Assembly: GCA_963977415.1 (NCBI GenBank)
Contig: CAXBOS010000011.1
Coordinates: 1 to 64,000 of the forward strand
DNA: 64,000 nt
From: Croceimicrobium sp963977415
GTDB taxonomy: Bacteria; Bacteroidota; Bacteroidia; Flavobacteriales; Schleiferiaceae
Reading direction: 5' to 3'
Shown: positions 35,561-43,711 of the stretch, piece by piece
Position numbering within the stretch: position 1 is the stretch's first letter
Layout of the letters: every line of letters begins with the position of its first letter
Notes under the pieces: model-generated
The model's input: only the letters and a program-made list of their open reading frames with translations
Told to the model about the DNA's origin: nothing
Database searches by the model: none
Program-made: the position numbers and the translations under genes

Positions 35561-36552
35561 AAAGGGGTTATTATAAATTCAACCCTTTGGGGATTAATTT
35601 GCAAGTAACGAACGGCCTGAGGCGGACTTTCTATTTTTAAAGAGATAAAACGTGCCTCGGGATTATCAGCAATGTCATTATAGTCAGCGTACACTAAAAA
35701 CTCATCCGCTCGAATATCTTTAAAATCGCGTAAAGCAGTACGGTAAAGGATTTCAGCTTTATTAGGGATGATTTCAAAAAGAGTGCTATCAGGATTATTA
35801 ATCGCGATAATGGGAACTTCAATTTTCGCTTCTGCCAAAGCAGAAAACTCAAGCTGAGCCTCTGTACGGCTAATATTGGCCTTGAAATTCTTTATTTTAG
35901 GTAGGTTCAAGTCTATCTCCAAAACGGTAGAATCCTTGGGCTCACTTAAAAATATGGGCTTAGTATAAATTTCATTGATTTTCCATGAATCTTGCGCTGG
36001 TGCCGTTAATAACACGCTATCCGGTGTTAGCCGAATTTTCCGATAGAGCACAAACTGATTGGTATCAAAATCGGCTTGGTACCGCGTTAAAATAGGAACC
36101 TTCTTAGACATTAAGCGCCCTAGGTTAAAGAAAAGGGTATCGGGATTAATACGTAAAATACGAGTTCCAACTAAACTTAGGTCACTTTCTATTTCACCCA
36201 GATTATCATTGGTAAGCCAGTAGCGGCGGCCATCTTCTAGTTCGGGTAGAGCATTGATATCTATGGCAATGGAGTTGCCATTAAACCACTTATAGCGCAG
36301 TAAGCTAAAACCGGTTCCTTCCAATTCAATCTGAATGTTTTCAGGGCCTTCTTGAAGAAGAATGCGATCTACTGGTAAATCGTAATAGTCAAGCTTGAAG
36401 TGACTGGGACTGCGATAGCCCGTCTGCGAAAGCTTAATGATAAACCATAGAAAGAGCGATATTAAAAGGAAAAGTAGTTTCACGCGGTTATTACCCCTTA
36501 AAAACCAAGAGCTTAAACCTGCTAGTATTTCTTTAATTTTGCTCAGCAACAT
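35557..36552 (-). CDS. YbbR-like domain protein
   Basis: A 331-residue protein with one N-terminal membrane segment (VKLLFLLISLFLWFIIKLS, about residues 24-42) and an extracytoplasmic part made of beta-rich YbbR-like repeats. In Firmicutes YbbR (CdaR) regulates the diadenylate cyclase CdaA. In Bacteroidota the partner is unclear and no cyclase gene is adjacent. The gene starts a transcript with coaE and nnr, a conserved arrangement in Flavobacteriia. It is separated from yajC by a strong terminator at 36577-36605. Confidence 0.82.
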   Translation of the reverse strand: MLLSKIKEILAGLSSWFLRGNNRVKLLFLLISLFLWFIIKLSQTGYRSPSHFKLDYYDLPVDRILLQEGPENIQIELEGTGFSLLRYKWFNGNSIAIDINALPELEDGRRYWLTNDNLGEIESDLSLVGTRILRINPDTLFFNLGRLMSKKVPILTRYQADFDTNQFVLYRKIRLTPDSVLLTAPAQDSWKINEIYTKPIFLSEPKDSTVLEIDLNLPKIKNFKANISRTEAQLEFSALAEAKIEVPIIAINNPDSTLFEIIPNKAEILYRTALRDFKDIRADEFLVYADYNDIADNPEARFISLKIESPPQAVRYLQINPQRVEFIITPL

Positions 36553-36576
36553 AGGGAAGCAAGGTAGTTATAAAAC

Positions 36577-36605
36577 AAAAAAAATCGGCCCGAAGACCGA
36601 TTTTT
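36577..36605 (-). terminator. Intrinsic terminator after yajC
   Basis: A nine-base-pair stem (AAAAATCGG/CCGATTTTT) with an eight-base loop. On the minus strand it ends in a T run. It ends the DUF1573-yajC transcript 22 bp past the yajC stop codon. Confidence 0.85.
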
Positions 36606-36626
36606 GATTGAATATGTCAAGCGCGA

Positions 36627-36968
36627 TTATTTCTCGCTTTTCTTTTCTTCTTTTTTAGCGGCCTTTTCCTCTTTGGGAAGATAGGTGGCACTAAACTCTT
36701 TGCTAACTGCCGCTTTGTCAATTTTCAAGCGTGTGTTTTCGCTTTCGATAATCATGGTATGCTCTTGAATTTCCAAAATCTTACCGTGAATACCACTATT
36801 GGTAACAATGCGCATGCCCTTGGCAATCTCTTCTCTAAACTTTTTCTCTTCTTTTTGCTTCTTAATTTGAGGACGGAAAAAGAAAAGGTACATCACCACC
36901 AGCACTAAAGCTAGAGGTAAGAATGAGGCTATTGGAGAAGACTCCGCTTGTAAAAATACTTGAATCAT
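36627..36968 (-). CDS. yajC: Preprotein translocase subunit YajC
   Basis: Small inner-membrane accessory of the Sec translocon (with SecDF). At 113 residues it has one membrane segment (about 12-31, ending in MYLFFFRPQIKKQKEEK, the family signature). It also has the cytoplasmic IAKGMRIVTNSGIHGKI segment and a Lys/Glu-rich tail. It lies 9 bp downstream of the DUF1573 gene. Confidence 0.96.
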   Translation of the reverse strand: MIQVFLQAESSPIASFLPLALVLVVMYLFFFRPQIKKQKEEKKFREEIAKGMRIVTNSGIHGKILEIQEHTMIIESENTRLKIDKAAVSKEFSATYLPKEEKAAKKEEKKSEK

Positions 36969-36977
36969 TAGTTTGTA

Positions 36978-37499
36978 TTAACCGTTTTGCTGTTCAGCAG
37001 CTTTATTAGGATCAGGATTTACTTGCGCAGAAATGCGTAATACTTTTTTGTTAGGCACTGTGTTAGAAGAAAGAGTAACGGTTTTAGTTTGGTTACCAGT
37101 ACGACCATTTGAGTTAAACTCTACGTGAATTTTACCAGTTTCGCCTGGTGCAATTGGTTCTCTTGGCCAAGATGGCACAGTACATCCGCAGCTTCCTGAA
37201 GCATTGGTAATAATTAAGGGAGCGTCACCAGTATTAGTAAATTCGAAATCGTGCTTAGCAATTACGCCTTCTTCGATTGTTCCGAAATCGTGATTTTCTT
37301 CGTTAAAGCTGAAAACGGGTAAAGCACCATTGGTATTTACCTGAGTTTCCATGGCATTGTTTGACTGAGCGTTGGCGCTAGCATTGTTTTCGGTGCTAGT
37401 GGATGCTGTTTCACCCGATTTAATTTTGCTCGCTGCATTATCACAGGAAACTGCTACTAAACCTGAAAGTACGATGGCACTTAATAAGATCTTTTTCAT
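36978..37499 (-). CDS. DUF1573 lipoprotein
   Basis: A 173-residue predicted lipoprotein (MKKILLSAIVLSGLVAVSC, Cys19 lipidated). A low-complexity Ser/Asn/Ala linker (about 20-55) precedes one DUF1573 domain (about 65-165). The domain has FSFNEENHDFGTIEEG, FEFTNTGDAPLII, the SCGCTVPSWP cysteine motif and VEFNSNGRTGNQTK. This ASPM/SPD-2/Hydin-like fold is common in Bacteroidota, and its function is not established. A TATTTTTG promoter element lies 32 bp upstream. It is co-transcribed with yajC. Confidence 0.9.
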   Translation of the reverse strand: MKKILLSAIVLSGLVAVSCDNAASKIKSGETASTSTENNASANAQSNNAMETQVNTNGALPVFSFNEENHDFGTIEEGVIAKHDFEFTNTGDAPLIITNASGSCGCTVPSWPREPIAPGETGKIHVEFNSNGRTGNQTKTVTLSSNTVPNKKVLRISAQVNPDPNKAAEQQNG

Positions 37500-37530
37500 G
37501 TTGTTTTTAAATTAAATTTCTCTTTGTTCG

Positions 37531-37538
37531 CAAAAATA
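37531..37538 (-). promoter_or_regulatory. Promoter -7 element for DUF1573-yajC
   Basis: The minus strand reads TATTTTTGCGAA, matching TAnnTTTG. It lies in a 210-bp gap between nusB and the DUF1573 gene that is otherwise featureless. No clear -33 TTG. Confidence 0.45.
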
Positions 37539-37709
37539 ATACTAAAGCTGAGTTGGACTGAAAATAGCGCATCAGATTTTCGCTTTCTTGGAAAAATAGA
37601 ACCAAGACTCTTCCTCTAATCGCTTTTTTAAGTTTTACTCTTCTTTTTGAGCTAAGCTCTTTCCAAAATAAACTTCTCTTTGGCTCGAAATTTTAATCGA
37701 ATTCCGTTC

Positions 37710-38651
37710 CTAAAGTAAGCCCCTGCCAATTTTTCGCACTTCTCCGCTTTCTATCATCTCGTTTTTAAGCTTATCTAAAATTCCGTTGATGAATTGTCCG
37801 CTTTTGTTAGTGCTGTATTGCTTGGCAAGTTCAATGTATTCGTTAAGGGTAACTTTTACAGGAATTTGATTGAAGGTTATTAATTCCGCCAAACCCATTT
37901 TTAAAAAAATATTATCGACCACTGCTATTCTGTCGCCTTCCCAGTGTTGGGCTTTCGCTAAGATGCGTTCCTCTAACTTTTCATTGTCATTAATAGCCGT
38001 ACGGAATAATTTCATTGCAAAATCGAGATCATCCTGATTCTTAATAAGCCTCTGTAGCTTACTTTGTTCATCTTTAGAAGCATCAAAACTGCTGATTGTT
38101 TTCGCCGCCATGGCTTGGGCCGCATCTAAATCATCTGACCAAAACATATTATGGTCTTCATAAACCTGTTGCAAGGTTTCGTTCTCTACTATATATGCTC
38201 CGTAGAGATACTTAATGATTTTCTTGTCGGCTGATAAGCTGCTTTCTTCACTATCCATGTATTCTTGATAGCGCTCATCTTCTAAAAATGCACGGTAAAG
38301 CGAGCGGATAATTTCCTTATCGTCGCCAAAGGAAATATGATAATCTTGCACATCTTTCTGCAAATTCATATTGCCTGATAACCAAGTAAGAAAGCGATTC
38401 TCGGTAAAACGAGTATTAGGATTAATATCTTCCTTAGTTGCCAATTTCTTTTGGCGGTTTATCTCAATGCGTTCTTTGGCAAAGCGATGAACTAAAACCA
38501 AAGCTGATAATTCATGGAGGTAAAGTCTATAAATATCATCGATGGATTTCCTGAGATGCTTCTCTGCGGCAAGCAAACCTTTGGCACCATCATACTGATA
38601 GGCATAAATCGCCTGAAAAACCTTAATTCTTAAATGTCTCCGAGTGAGCAT
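37710..38651 (-). CDS. nusB: Transcription antitermination factor NusB, long form
   Basis: RNA-binding factor for rRNA antitermination. At 313 residues it is about twice the length of enterobacterial NusB, as is usual in Bacteroidota. It starts MLTRRHLRIKVFQAIYAYQ. The conserved NusB fold lies in the C-terminal half: ILAKAQHWEGDRIAVVDNIFLKMGLAEL, then a TLNEYIELAKQYSTNKSGQFING stretch that includes the K-x-FINGIL end motif. It lies 14 bp downstream of leucine dehydrogenase. Confidence 0.93.
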   Translation of the reverse strand: MLTRRHLRIKVFQAIYAYQYDGAKGLLAAEKHLRKSIDDIYRLYLHELSALVLVHRFAKERIEINRQKKLATKEDINPNTRFTENRFLTWLSGNMNLQKDVQDYHISFGDDKEIIRSLYRAFLEDERYQEYMDSEESSLSADKKIIKYLYGAYIVENETLQQVYEDHNMFWSDDLDAAQAMAAKTISSFDASKDEQSKLQRLIKNQDDLDFAMKLFRTAINDNEKLEERILAKAQHWEGDRIAVVDNIFLKMGLAELITFNQIPVKVTLNEYIELAKQYSTNKSGQFINGILDKLKNEMIESGEVRKIGRGLL

Positions 38652-38665
38652 AGTTGTTTATCGTT

Positions 38666-39751
38666 CTATTTCTCGTTATCAATGCGAGCTTGCGCTAATT
38701 TCACAGCTGCTGCATGATTAGTAATTCCTTCTATTTCCGCATGACGGAAAATATCAAGAGTAGTATTGTAAATTTCTTCTGTTCTTCTTAAAGATTCGCT
38801 GCGATCGTATTTTGCAATTTCAGAGTAGACATTAATCAGTCCTCCTGCATTAATCACAAAATCTGGAGCATATAAAATCCCCTTCTTCGCGAGTAAAATT
38901 TCATCGCTCCATTCGTCCGCTAGCTGATTATTTGCTGCACCAGCGATAATATCGCAGTTCATGCGGGCAATGCTATCAGCATTTACGGTTGCGCCTAAGG
39001 CACAAGGCGCATAAATATCAAATTCTGCATTAAAAATATCACTACCAATATGGGCTTGAACACCATACTTGATAACCATTTCATCGATACGATCTTGATG
39101 AATATCGTTAATTATAACTTGGGCGCCTTCTTGGCAAAGGTGATGCACCAAGGTTTCTCCCACATGACCAATACCTTGTACCAAAACCTTGCGGCCCGCT
39201 AGGTTATCATTGCCATATTTATATTTGGCAGCCGCTTTCATTCCCATGTAAACGCCATAGGCAGTAACAGGAGATGGATCACCACTACCGCCCATAGATT
39301 CGGGAATACCGCTAACATGATTGGTTTTCATTTTAACCATTTCCATGTCGTGGGTTGTAATACCCACATCTTCGGCAGTAATGTATCTCCCGGAAAGGGA
39401 ATTTACAAATTCACCAAACTTCTGCATCATTGCATCGGTTTTGTCTTTGCGGCTATCGGCAATAATTACAGCCTTACCACCACCTAAGTTTAAACCACTA
39501 ATAGATGCTTTAAAAGTCATTCCGCGCGAAAGGCGCAAAACATCGTTAAGTGCCTCGGCTTCATTCGAATAATTCCACATACGAGTACCACCTAATGCCG
39601 GACCTAAAGTGGTATTATGAATGCCAATGATTGCTTTTAGACCAGTTTCCTGATCGTTGCAAAAAACAACTTGTTCGTGATTTTTAAAAGAAACGTGGGT
39701 GAAAATACCACCGGCCACTTCGCCTTGATCAGTAATATTAAAGTCCTTCAT
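38666..39751 (-). CDS. Leucine/Glu/Phe/Val dehydrogenase family protein
   Basis: A 361-residue NAD+-dependent amino acid dehydrogenase that deaminates branched-chain amino acids. It shows the dimerisation/catalytic domain with GPALGGTRMWNY, the catalytic lysine region MTFKASISGLNLGGGKAVI, and TAEDVGITTHDMEMV. The Rossmann domain has VLVQGIGHVGETLVHHL. Other landmarks are CALGATVN and IIAGAANNQLAD. This matches leucine dehydrogenase closely; valine or phenylalanine preference cannot be excluded from sequence alone. It is divergent from the ABC exporter gene and probably co-transcribed with nusB. Confidence 0.9.
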   Translation of the reverse strand: MKDFNITDQGEVAGGIFTHVSFKNHEQVVFCNDQETGLKAIIGIHNTTLGPALGGTRMWNYSNEAEALNDVLRLSRGMTFKASISGLNLGGGKAVIIADSRKDKTDAMMQKFGEFVNSLSGRYITAEDVGITTHDMEMVKMKTNHVSGIPESMGGSGDPSPVTAYGVYMGMKAAAKYKYGNDNLAGRKVLVQGIGHVGETLVHHLCQEGAQVIINDIHQDRIDEMVIKYGVQAHIGSDIFNAEFDIYAPCALGATVNADSIARMNCDIIAGAANNQLADEWSDEILLAKKGILYAPDFVINAGGLINVYSEIAKYDRSESLRRTEEIYNTTLDIFRHAEIEGITNHAAAVKLAQARIDNEK

Positions 39752-39796
39752 TGTAATAAGTAATGAGTAGAGAGGATTTAAATTCGTTCAATGGAC

Positions 39797-39804
39797 TACA
39801 TTTG
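39797..39804 (+). promoter_or_regulatory. Possible promoter -7 element for the ABC exporter
   Basis: TACATTTG followed by CGCT in the divergent gap, 63 bp before the ATG at 39867. It matches TAnnTTTG with the GCG extension. No -33 TTG at the usual spacing. Confidence 0.4.
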
Positions 39805-39866
39805 CGCTTTGTAATGATGCCATTTTCGGACTGCGAAATTAGGCTAATTTTTTGAGCCAACAATTG

Positions 39867-41645
39867 ATGAAATCCCTAAGAAGTCTCAATAAATATATTT
39901 TTAAATACCGTTGGAAACTGCTCCTTGGACTCTTCTTCGTAGCCATTTCGGTGATATTCGGAATTTTGCCTGCCGAATTAGTGCGCGAATCATTTAATAT
40001 CGTAGAAGAAGCAATTAAGCAATATCAGACCGACGAAAACTTCGATTACAGCGATTTACGCTCTAAGCTGGTACTTTTCGGCTTCATTATTATTGGTAGC
40101 TCCTTACTTAAGGGGCTCTTCATGTTCTTTATGCGCCAGACTATTATTGTTGCTAGTCGCCATATCGAATATGATATGAAAAACGAAATCTTCGATAAAT
40201 ATCAAAAACTTTCCCTCGCGTTTTACAAGCGCAATAAAACGGGTGATTTAATGAACCGTATTAGCGAAGATGTAAGCAGGGTACGAATGTATCTCGGCCC
40301 AGCAATTATGTACACTTTTAACGTAGGTATTACGCTCCTGTTGATTGTTCCTATTATGTTTTATTGGAGCCCCCGACTCACCCTTTATGTGCTTGCGCCC
40401 TTGCCTGTTTTAGCGGGATCCATTTATTATGTGAGTAAGAAAATTAATCAGAAAAGTGAACAAGTGCAGCGTCAGCTCAGCACCATTTCTTCCTTTGTGC
40501 AAGAAGCCTTTTCAGGGATTCGTGTTTTAAAGGCTTACGTCCGCGAAGAAAAGTCATTACAAGATTTTGGTGATGAAGCCAATCATTATTTCGAGCGCAA
40601 CAAAGAATTGTACCGCATCAATGCACTCTTCTTCCCGCTCATGATTTTGCTAATTGGCATTTCTACCATCCTTACTATTTTCATCGGAGGCCAAGAAACC
40701 ATTGCAGGTAAAATCTCACCTGGAGTTATTGCCCAATTTATCATCTATGTAAATATGCTTACCTGGCCCGTGGCTTCTATTGGCTGGGTTACCTCTTTGG
40801 TACAGCGCGCTGCGGCTAGTCAGGAAAGGATTAATGAATTCTTACGAATTGAACCTGAAATAATCAATCCTAGCCAAGCAGAATTTAATTTTAAAGGCAA
40901 TATCGAATTTAAAAATGTAAGCTTTCGTTATCCTGACACCGGAATAGAGGCTCTTAAAGACCTTAGCTTTAGTTTAGAATCCGGAAAATCACTGGCCATT
41001 GTTGGCAAAACAGGAAGTGGAAAAAGTACTATCGCGAATTTAGTAGCGCGATTATATGATGTTGATTCTGGCAATATTCTAGTGGATGGCCAAAATATTA
41101 ATAGCGTAAATCTTAATCATTTAAGACAAAGCATTGGTTATGTGCCCCAAGAAGCATTTTTATTTAGCACCGATATTGCTCGCAATATTTCATTTGGAAT
41201 AGATGATAATTCCATAGAATTGGTAGAAGAAGCGGCTAAAAATGCTCATTTACACGACAATATTATGGAGTTCCCCAATGGATATCAAACCAAAGTGGGC
41301 GAAAGAGGGGTGACTTTAAGTGGTGGCCAAAAACAAAGATTAAGCATCGCCCGGGCCATTATTAAAAAACCACCGGTTTTAATCCTCGACGATTGTTTGT
41401 CTGCTGTAGATACCGAAACTGAAGAAAAAATCCTTAACAATCTTAAAAAACTAATCGATCAAAGCACCTCTTTGATTATTAGTCATCGTGTTTCTTCGGT
41501 TAAAAATGCCGACCACATAATTGTTCTAGAAGGCGGAAAAGTAATTGAACAAGGCAAACATGCTGATTTAATGGAACTTAAAGGCTATTATCAAAACATG
41601 TATGAGCAACAACTTCTGGAACAAGGAAAGAAAATGCTTAGCTAG
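39867..41645 (+). CDS. ABC transporter, fused permease and ATPase
   Basis: A 592-residue type IV (MsbA/LmrA-like) exporter half-transporter that works as a homodimer. Six membrane segments lie in about residues 15-320. The nucleotide-binding domain follows, with Walker A GKTGSGKSTIAN (about 380), Q-loop YVPQEAFLF, signature LSGGQKQRLSIARA, Walker B VLILDDCLSAVD and the switch His in IISHR. The Walker B end is DD rather than the usual DE: the second acidic residue is Asp where a catalytic Glu is expected. The ATG at 39867 (MKSLRSLNKYIFKY) was preferred over an upstream TTG at 39852. Substrate unknown; lipid or drug export is typical. Confidence 0.92.
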   Translation: MKSLRSLNKYIFKYRWKLLLGLFFVAISVIFGILPAELVRESFNIVEEAIKQYQTDENFDYSDLRSKLVLFGFIIIGSSLLKGLFMFFMRQTIIVASRHIEYDMKNEIFDKYQKLSLAFYKRNKTGDLMNRISEDVSRVRMYLGPAIMYTFNVGITLLLIVPIMFYWSPRLTLYVLAPLPVLAGSIYYVSKKINQKSEQVQRQLSTISSFVQEAFSGIRVLKAYVREEKSLQDFGDEANHYFERNKELYRINALFFPLMILLIGISTILTIFIGGQETIAGKISPGVIAQFIIYVNMLTWPVASIGWVTSLVQRAAASQERINEFLRIEPEIINPSQAEFNFKGNIEFKNVSFRYPDTGIEALKDLSFSLESGKSLAIVGKTGSGKSTIANLVARLYDVDSGNILVDGQNINSVNLNHLRQSIGYVPQEAFLFSTDIARNISFGIDDNSIELVEEAAKNAHLHDNIMEFPNGYQTKVGERGVTLSGGQKQRLSIARAIIKKPPVLILDDCLSAVDTETEEKILNNLKKLIDQSTSLIISHRVSSVKNADHIIVLEGGKVIEQGKHADLMELKGYYQNMYEQQLLEQGKKMLS

Positions 41646-41689
41646 CGGCTAATTTTTGGCGTATTGCTAAACAAAATCATTGTTTTTTT

Positions 41690-41697
41690 TAGATTTG
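41690..41697 (+). promoter_or_regulatory. Promoter -7 element for the DUF3276 gene
   Basis: TAGATTTG followed by CTCT, matching TAnnTTTG, 24 bp before the start codon. The nearest TTG upstream (41664-41666) is 23 bp away, at the long end of accepted spacers. Confidence 0.5.
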
Positions 41698-41721
41698 CTC
41701 TAAGCTAATCAAGAAAAGAAC

Positions 41722-42126
41722 ATGAGCGATAACGGACAAAATGAGCAGGAAGAAATTCATTCTGAAGTATTAAGAGCAGGTCGAAGAACCTATTTCTTTG
41801 ATGTAAGAGCCACAATGGCAGACGATTATTACCTAACTATTACAGAAAGTAAAAAACATACCGCCGATAACGGCAATGTGTTTTATAAAAAGCATAAAAT
41901 ATACCTGTATAAAGAGGACTTCGACCAATTTCAGGATATGTTAAAGGAAGCCACTGACTATATCATTGATAATCGTGGTGAAGAAGTGATCTCTGATCGC
42001 CATGAACCTGATTATCAGAAAAAACATCACGGCGATTTCAATTATCATGAGGAAGCCTTTAAGGAAGAGGATAATTCTGAGGAAAGTAATAAAGAGTTTA
42101 CTGATATCTCATTCGAAGATATTTAA
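41722..42126 (+). CDS. DUF3276 (PUR-alpha-like) protein
   Basis: A 134-residue soluble protein. The core (about residues 10-90) is a DUF3276/PurA-like single-stranded nucleic-acid-binding fold, with VLRAGRRTYFFDVRAT, YYLTITESKK and HKIYLYKEDFDQFQDML. The C-terminal 45 residues are acidic (EEDNSEES) and probably disordered. The family is nearly universal in Bacteroidota, and PUR-alpha proteins bind purine-rich DNA or RNA; the cellular role here is not known. It is monocistronic, between its own promoter and the terminator at 42153-42186. Confidence 0.88.
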   Translation: MSDNGQNEQEEIHSEVLRAGRRTYFFDVRATMADDYYLTITESKKHTADNGNVFYKKHKIYLYKEDFDQFQDMLKEATDYIIDNRGEEVISDRHEPDYQKKHHGDFNYHEEAFKEEDNSEESNKEFTDISFEDI

Positions 42127-42152
42127 AGAAAGGTAAGTCCAATTTTTAAGTA

Positions 42153-42186
42153 AAAAGGGGATGCGATTAAAATCGTATCCCCTTTT
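42153..42186. terminator. Bidirectional intrinsic terminator
   Basis: A long stem, AAAAGGGGATGCGAT pairing with ATCGTATCCCCTTTT (one G-T pair), with a four-base loop, lies between two convergent genes. It has T-rich tails on both strands, so it can stop transcription of the DUF3276 gene (plus) and the flavin reductase gene (minus). Confidence 0.9.
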
Positions 42187-42216
42187 ATGTTTTCTAGGAA
42201 AATAGAATTTCTGGTT

Positions 42217-42738
42217 TTAAAATTCTAAAAACTCCTTGGCCTGGGCCTTTAACACCTTTAAAGTCGCTTCGTCGGTTAATTCATGCTCTTCGTTTAAAAG
42301 TCCTTCTATTTTCGAAAGTGGCACTTGCAGTGAAAATACTTCTATTCGTAAATGGTGCAATACATCAGTAAGATGCCCCAGGCCACGCAGATTTCCTGCC
42401 CTTCCTGAAGCTACACCAACTAGAGCTGCCTTTTTTCCTTTCCAGATTTGGGGTTTTACGCCATCTAAAAAAGCTTTAAAAACGCCAGGATAGCTGCCAT
42501 TATACTCGGGAGCTATAATAACTAGACGATCCGCTGGAATCAATTTTTGATTAATTATATCTTGGGTTGCAGCGGTGCGCCCGCCAAAGCTGTCGTTAAA
42601 AACAAAGCCCTCGGGTAATTCCGACATATTAAATATCTGCACTTCCTGACCCAAAGCCTCTAAAATTGTTGCATACTGAGAAACAACCTTTTGTGTAAGG
42701 TTTTGCGGACGGTGCGTGGCACAAATTACGGTAATCAT
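42217..42738 (-). CDS. NADPH-dependent FMN reductase family protein
   Basis: A 173-residue flavodoxin-fold oxidoreductase that reduces FMN, quinones or azo compounds. It has the FMN phosphate-binding start MITVICATHRPQNLTQKV, the LVIIAPEYNGSYPGVFKAFLDG segment (about residues 75-95) typical of the family, and VGVASGRAGNLRG. The physiological substrate is unknown. It is transcribed alone, divergently from parA. Confidence 0.9.
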   Translation of the reverse strand: MITVICATHRPQNLTQKVVSQYATILEALGQEVQIFNMSELPEGFVFNDSFGGRTAATQDIINQKLIPADRLVIIAPEYNGSYPGVFKAFLDGVKPQIWKGKKAALVGVASGRAGNLRGLGHLTDVLHHLRIEVFSLQVPLSKIEGLLNEEHELTDEATLKVLKAQAKEFLEF

Positions 42739-42820
42739 CTTATTATATTATTGTTGGTAAATCGAAGTCAAAATCCTTTTCAGACGAGCTAGAAATTGTA
42801 ATTTAGGCTTCCTTTTGTGG

Positions 42821-42859
42821 GAGGGTAAATATCAAGGAATTCCTTTAACAATCACCCTC
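42821..42859. promoter_or_regulatory. Nested palindrome upstream of parA, possible operator
   Basis: The perfect 12-bp palindrome AAGGAATTCCTT (42834-42845) sits at the centre of outer arms GAGGGT (42821-42826) and ACCCTC (42854-42859). Both symmetries share the same centre (about 42840). It lies 55-93 bp before the parA start codon, in the gap shared with the divergent flavin reductase gene, where an operator or partition-protein site would be plausible. No canonical parS sequence was recognised. Confidence 0.4.
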
Positions 42860-42913
42860 TTAGCTCAAGTAAACAAGGTAAGGAGCGAAAAAGATTACAA
42901 GTATTAAACATTT

Positions 42914-43693
42914 ATGGGAAAAATTGTTGCAATTGCCAATCAGAAAGGTGGCGTAGGAAAAACAACTACTGCTGTTAATCTCGCCGCAAGTTTGGGTGTT
43001 TTGGAAAAAAAGGTTTTAATTATTGATGCCGATCCACAGGCTAACACTACTTCGGCATTAGGTTATGACCCCGACGAAATTAAGTTAGGTACCTATCAAG
43101 TTTTAGAGCACGAGTGCAAAGCAGTGGATGTGGTAGTTAGCACAAAAAATCCAAACTTGGATTTAATACCTGCTCAAATTGACCTTGTTGCTGCGGAAAT
43201 AGAACTAGTAGACAAGGATCGACGCGAGCACATGCTTAAAAGTGCATTGGAAGAAATTAAAACGAATTACGATTACATCATAATAGACTGTGCTCCTTCT
43301 TTAGGCCTAATTACACTGAACGCTCTAACTGCAGCAGATAGTGTTATTATTCCTATCCAGTGTGAGTATTTCGCTTTAGAAGGTTTAGGCAAATTGCTAA
43401 ACACGATTAAAAGCGTACAAAATATTCATAATCCCGACTTAGATATCGAAGGTTTACTGCTTACCATGTTCGATTCGCGTTTGCGACTAAGCAACCAGGT
43501 TGTGGAAGAAGTGAAAACGCATTTCTCAAAAATGGTTTTCAATACCATAATTCAAAGAAATGTGCGTTTAAGTGAGGCTCCAAGTTATGGTGAAACCATA
43601 ATCATGTACGATGCTTCCAGCAATGGCGCTCAGAATTACTTAAATTTGGCGCGCGAATTTTTAGAAAAAAACGAAGCGATAGAAGCAGAGTAA
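42914..43693 (+). CDS. parA: Chromosome partitioning ATPase ParA (Soj)
   Basis: A 259-residue Walker-type ATPase that moves ParB-parS complexes during chromosome segregation. The N terminus is MGKIVAIANQKGGVGKTTTA, the deviant Walker A with the signature lysine, at residues 10-18. IIDADPQANTT, IDCAPSLGLITLNAL and PIQCEYFALEGL follow, as in chromosomal Soj proteins. No extra N-terminal DNA-binding domain, so it is the small chromosomal type. It starts the parAB-DUF5683-dapB-lepB-WbqC transcript conserved in Flavobacteriia. Confidence 0.97.
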   Translation: MGKIVAIANQKGGVGKTTTAVNLAASLGVLEKKVLIIDADPQANTTSALGYDPDEIKLGTYQVLEHECKAVDVVVSTKNPNLDLIPAQIDLVAAEIELVDKDRREHMLKSALEEIKTNYDYIIIDCAPSLGLITLNALTAADSVIIPIQCEYFALEGLGKLLNTIKSVQNIHNPDLDIEGLLLTMFDSRLRLSNQVVEEVKTHFSKMVFNTIIQRNVRLSEAPSYGETIIMYDASSNGAQNYLNLAREFLEKNEAIEAE

Positions 43694-43711
43694 AATATTT
43701 TAGAACAATAG

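Noticed and set aside
42740..42913. Canonical parS site near parAB
   Set aside because: No TGTTTCACGTGAAACA-like 16-mer was seen; the nested palindrome present has a different sequence.
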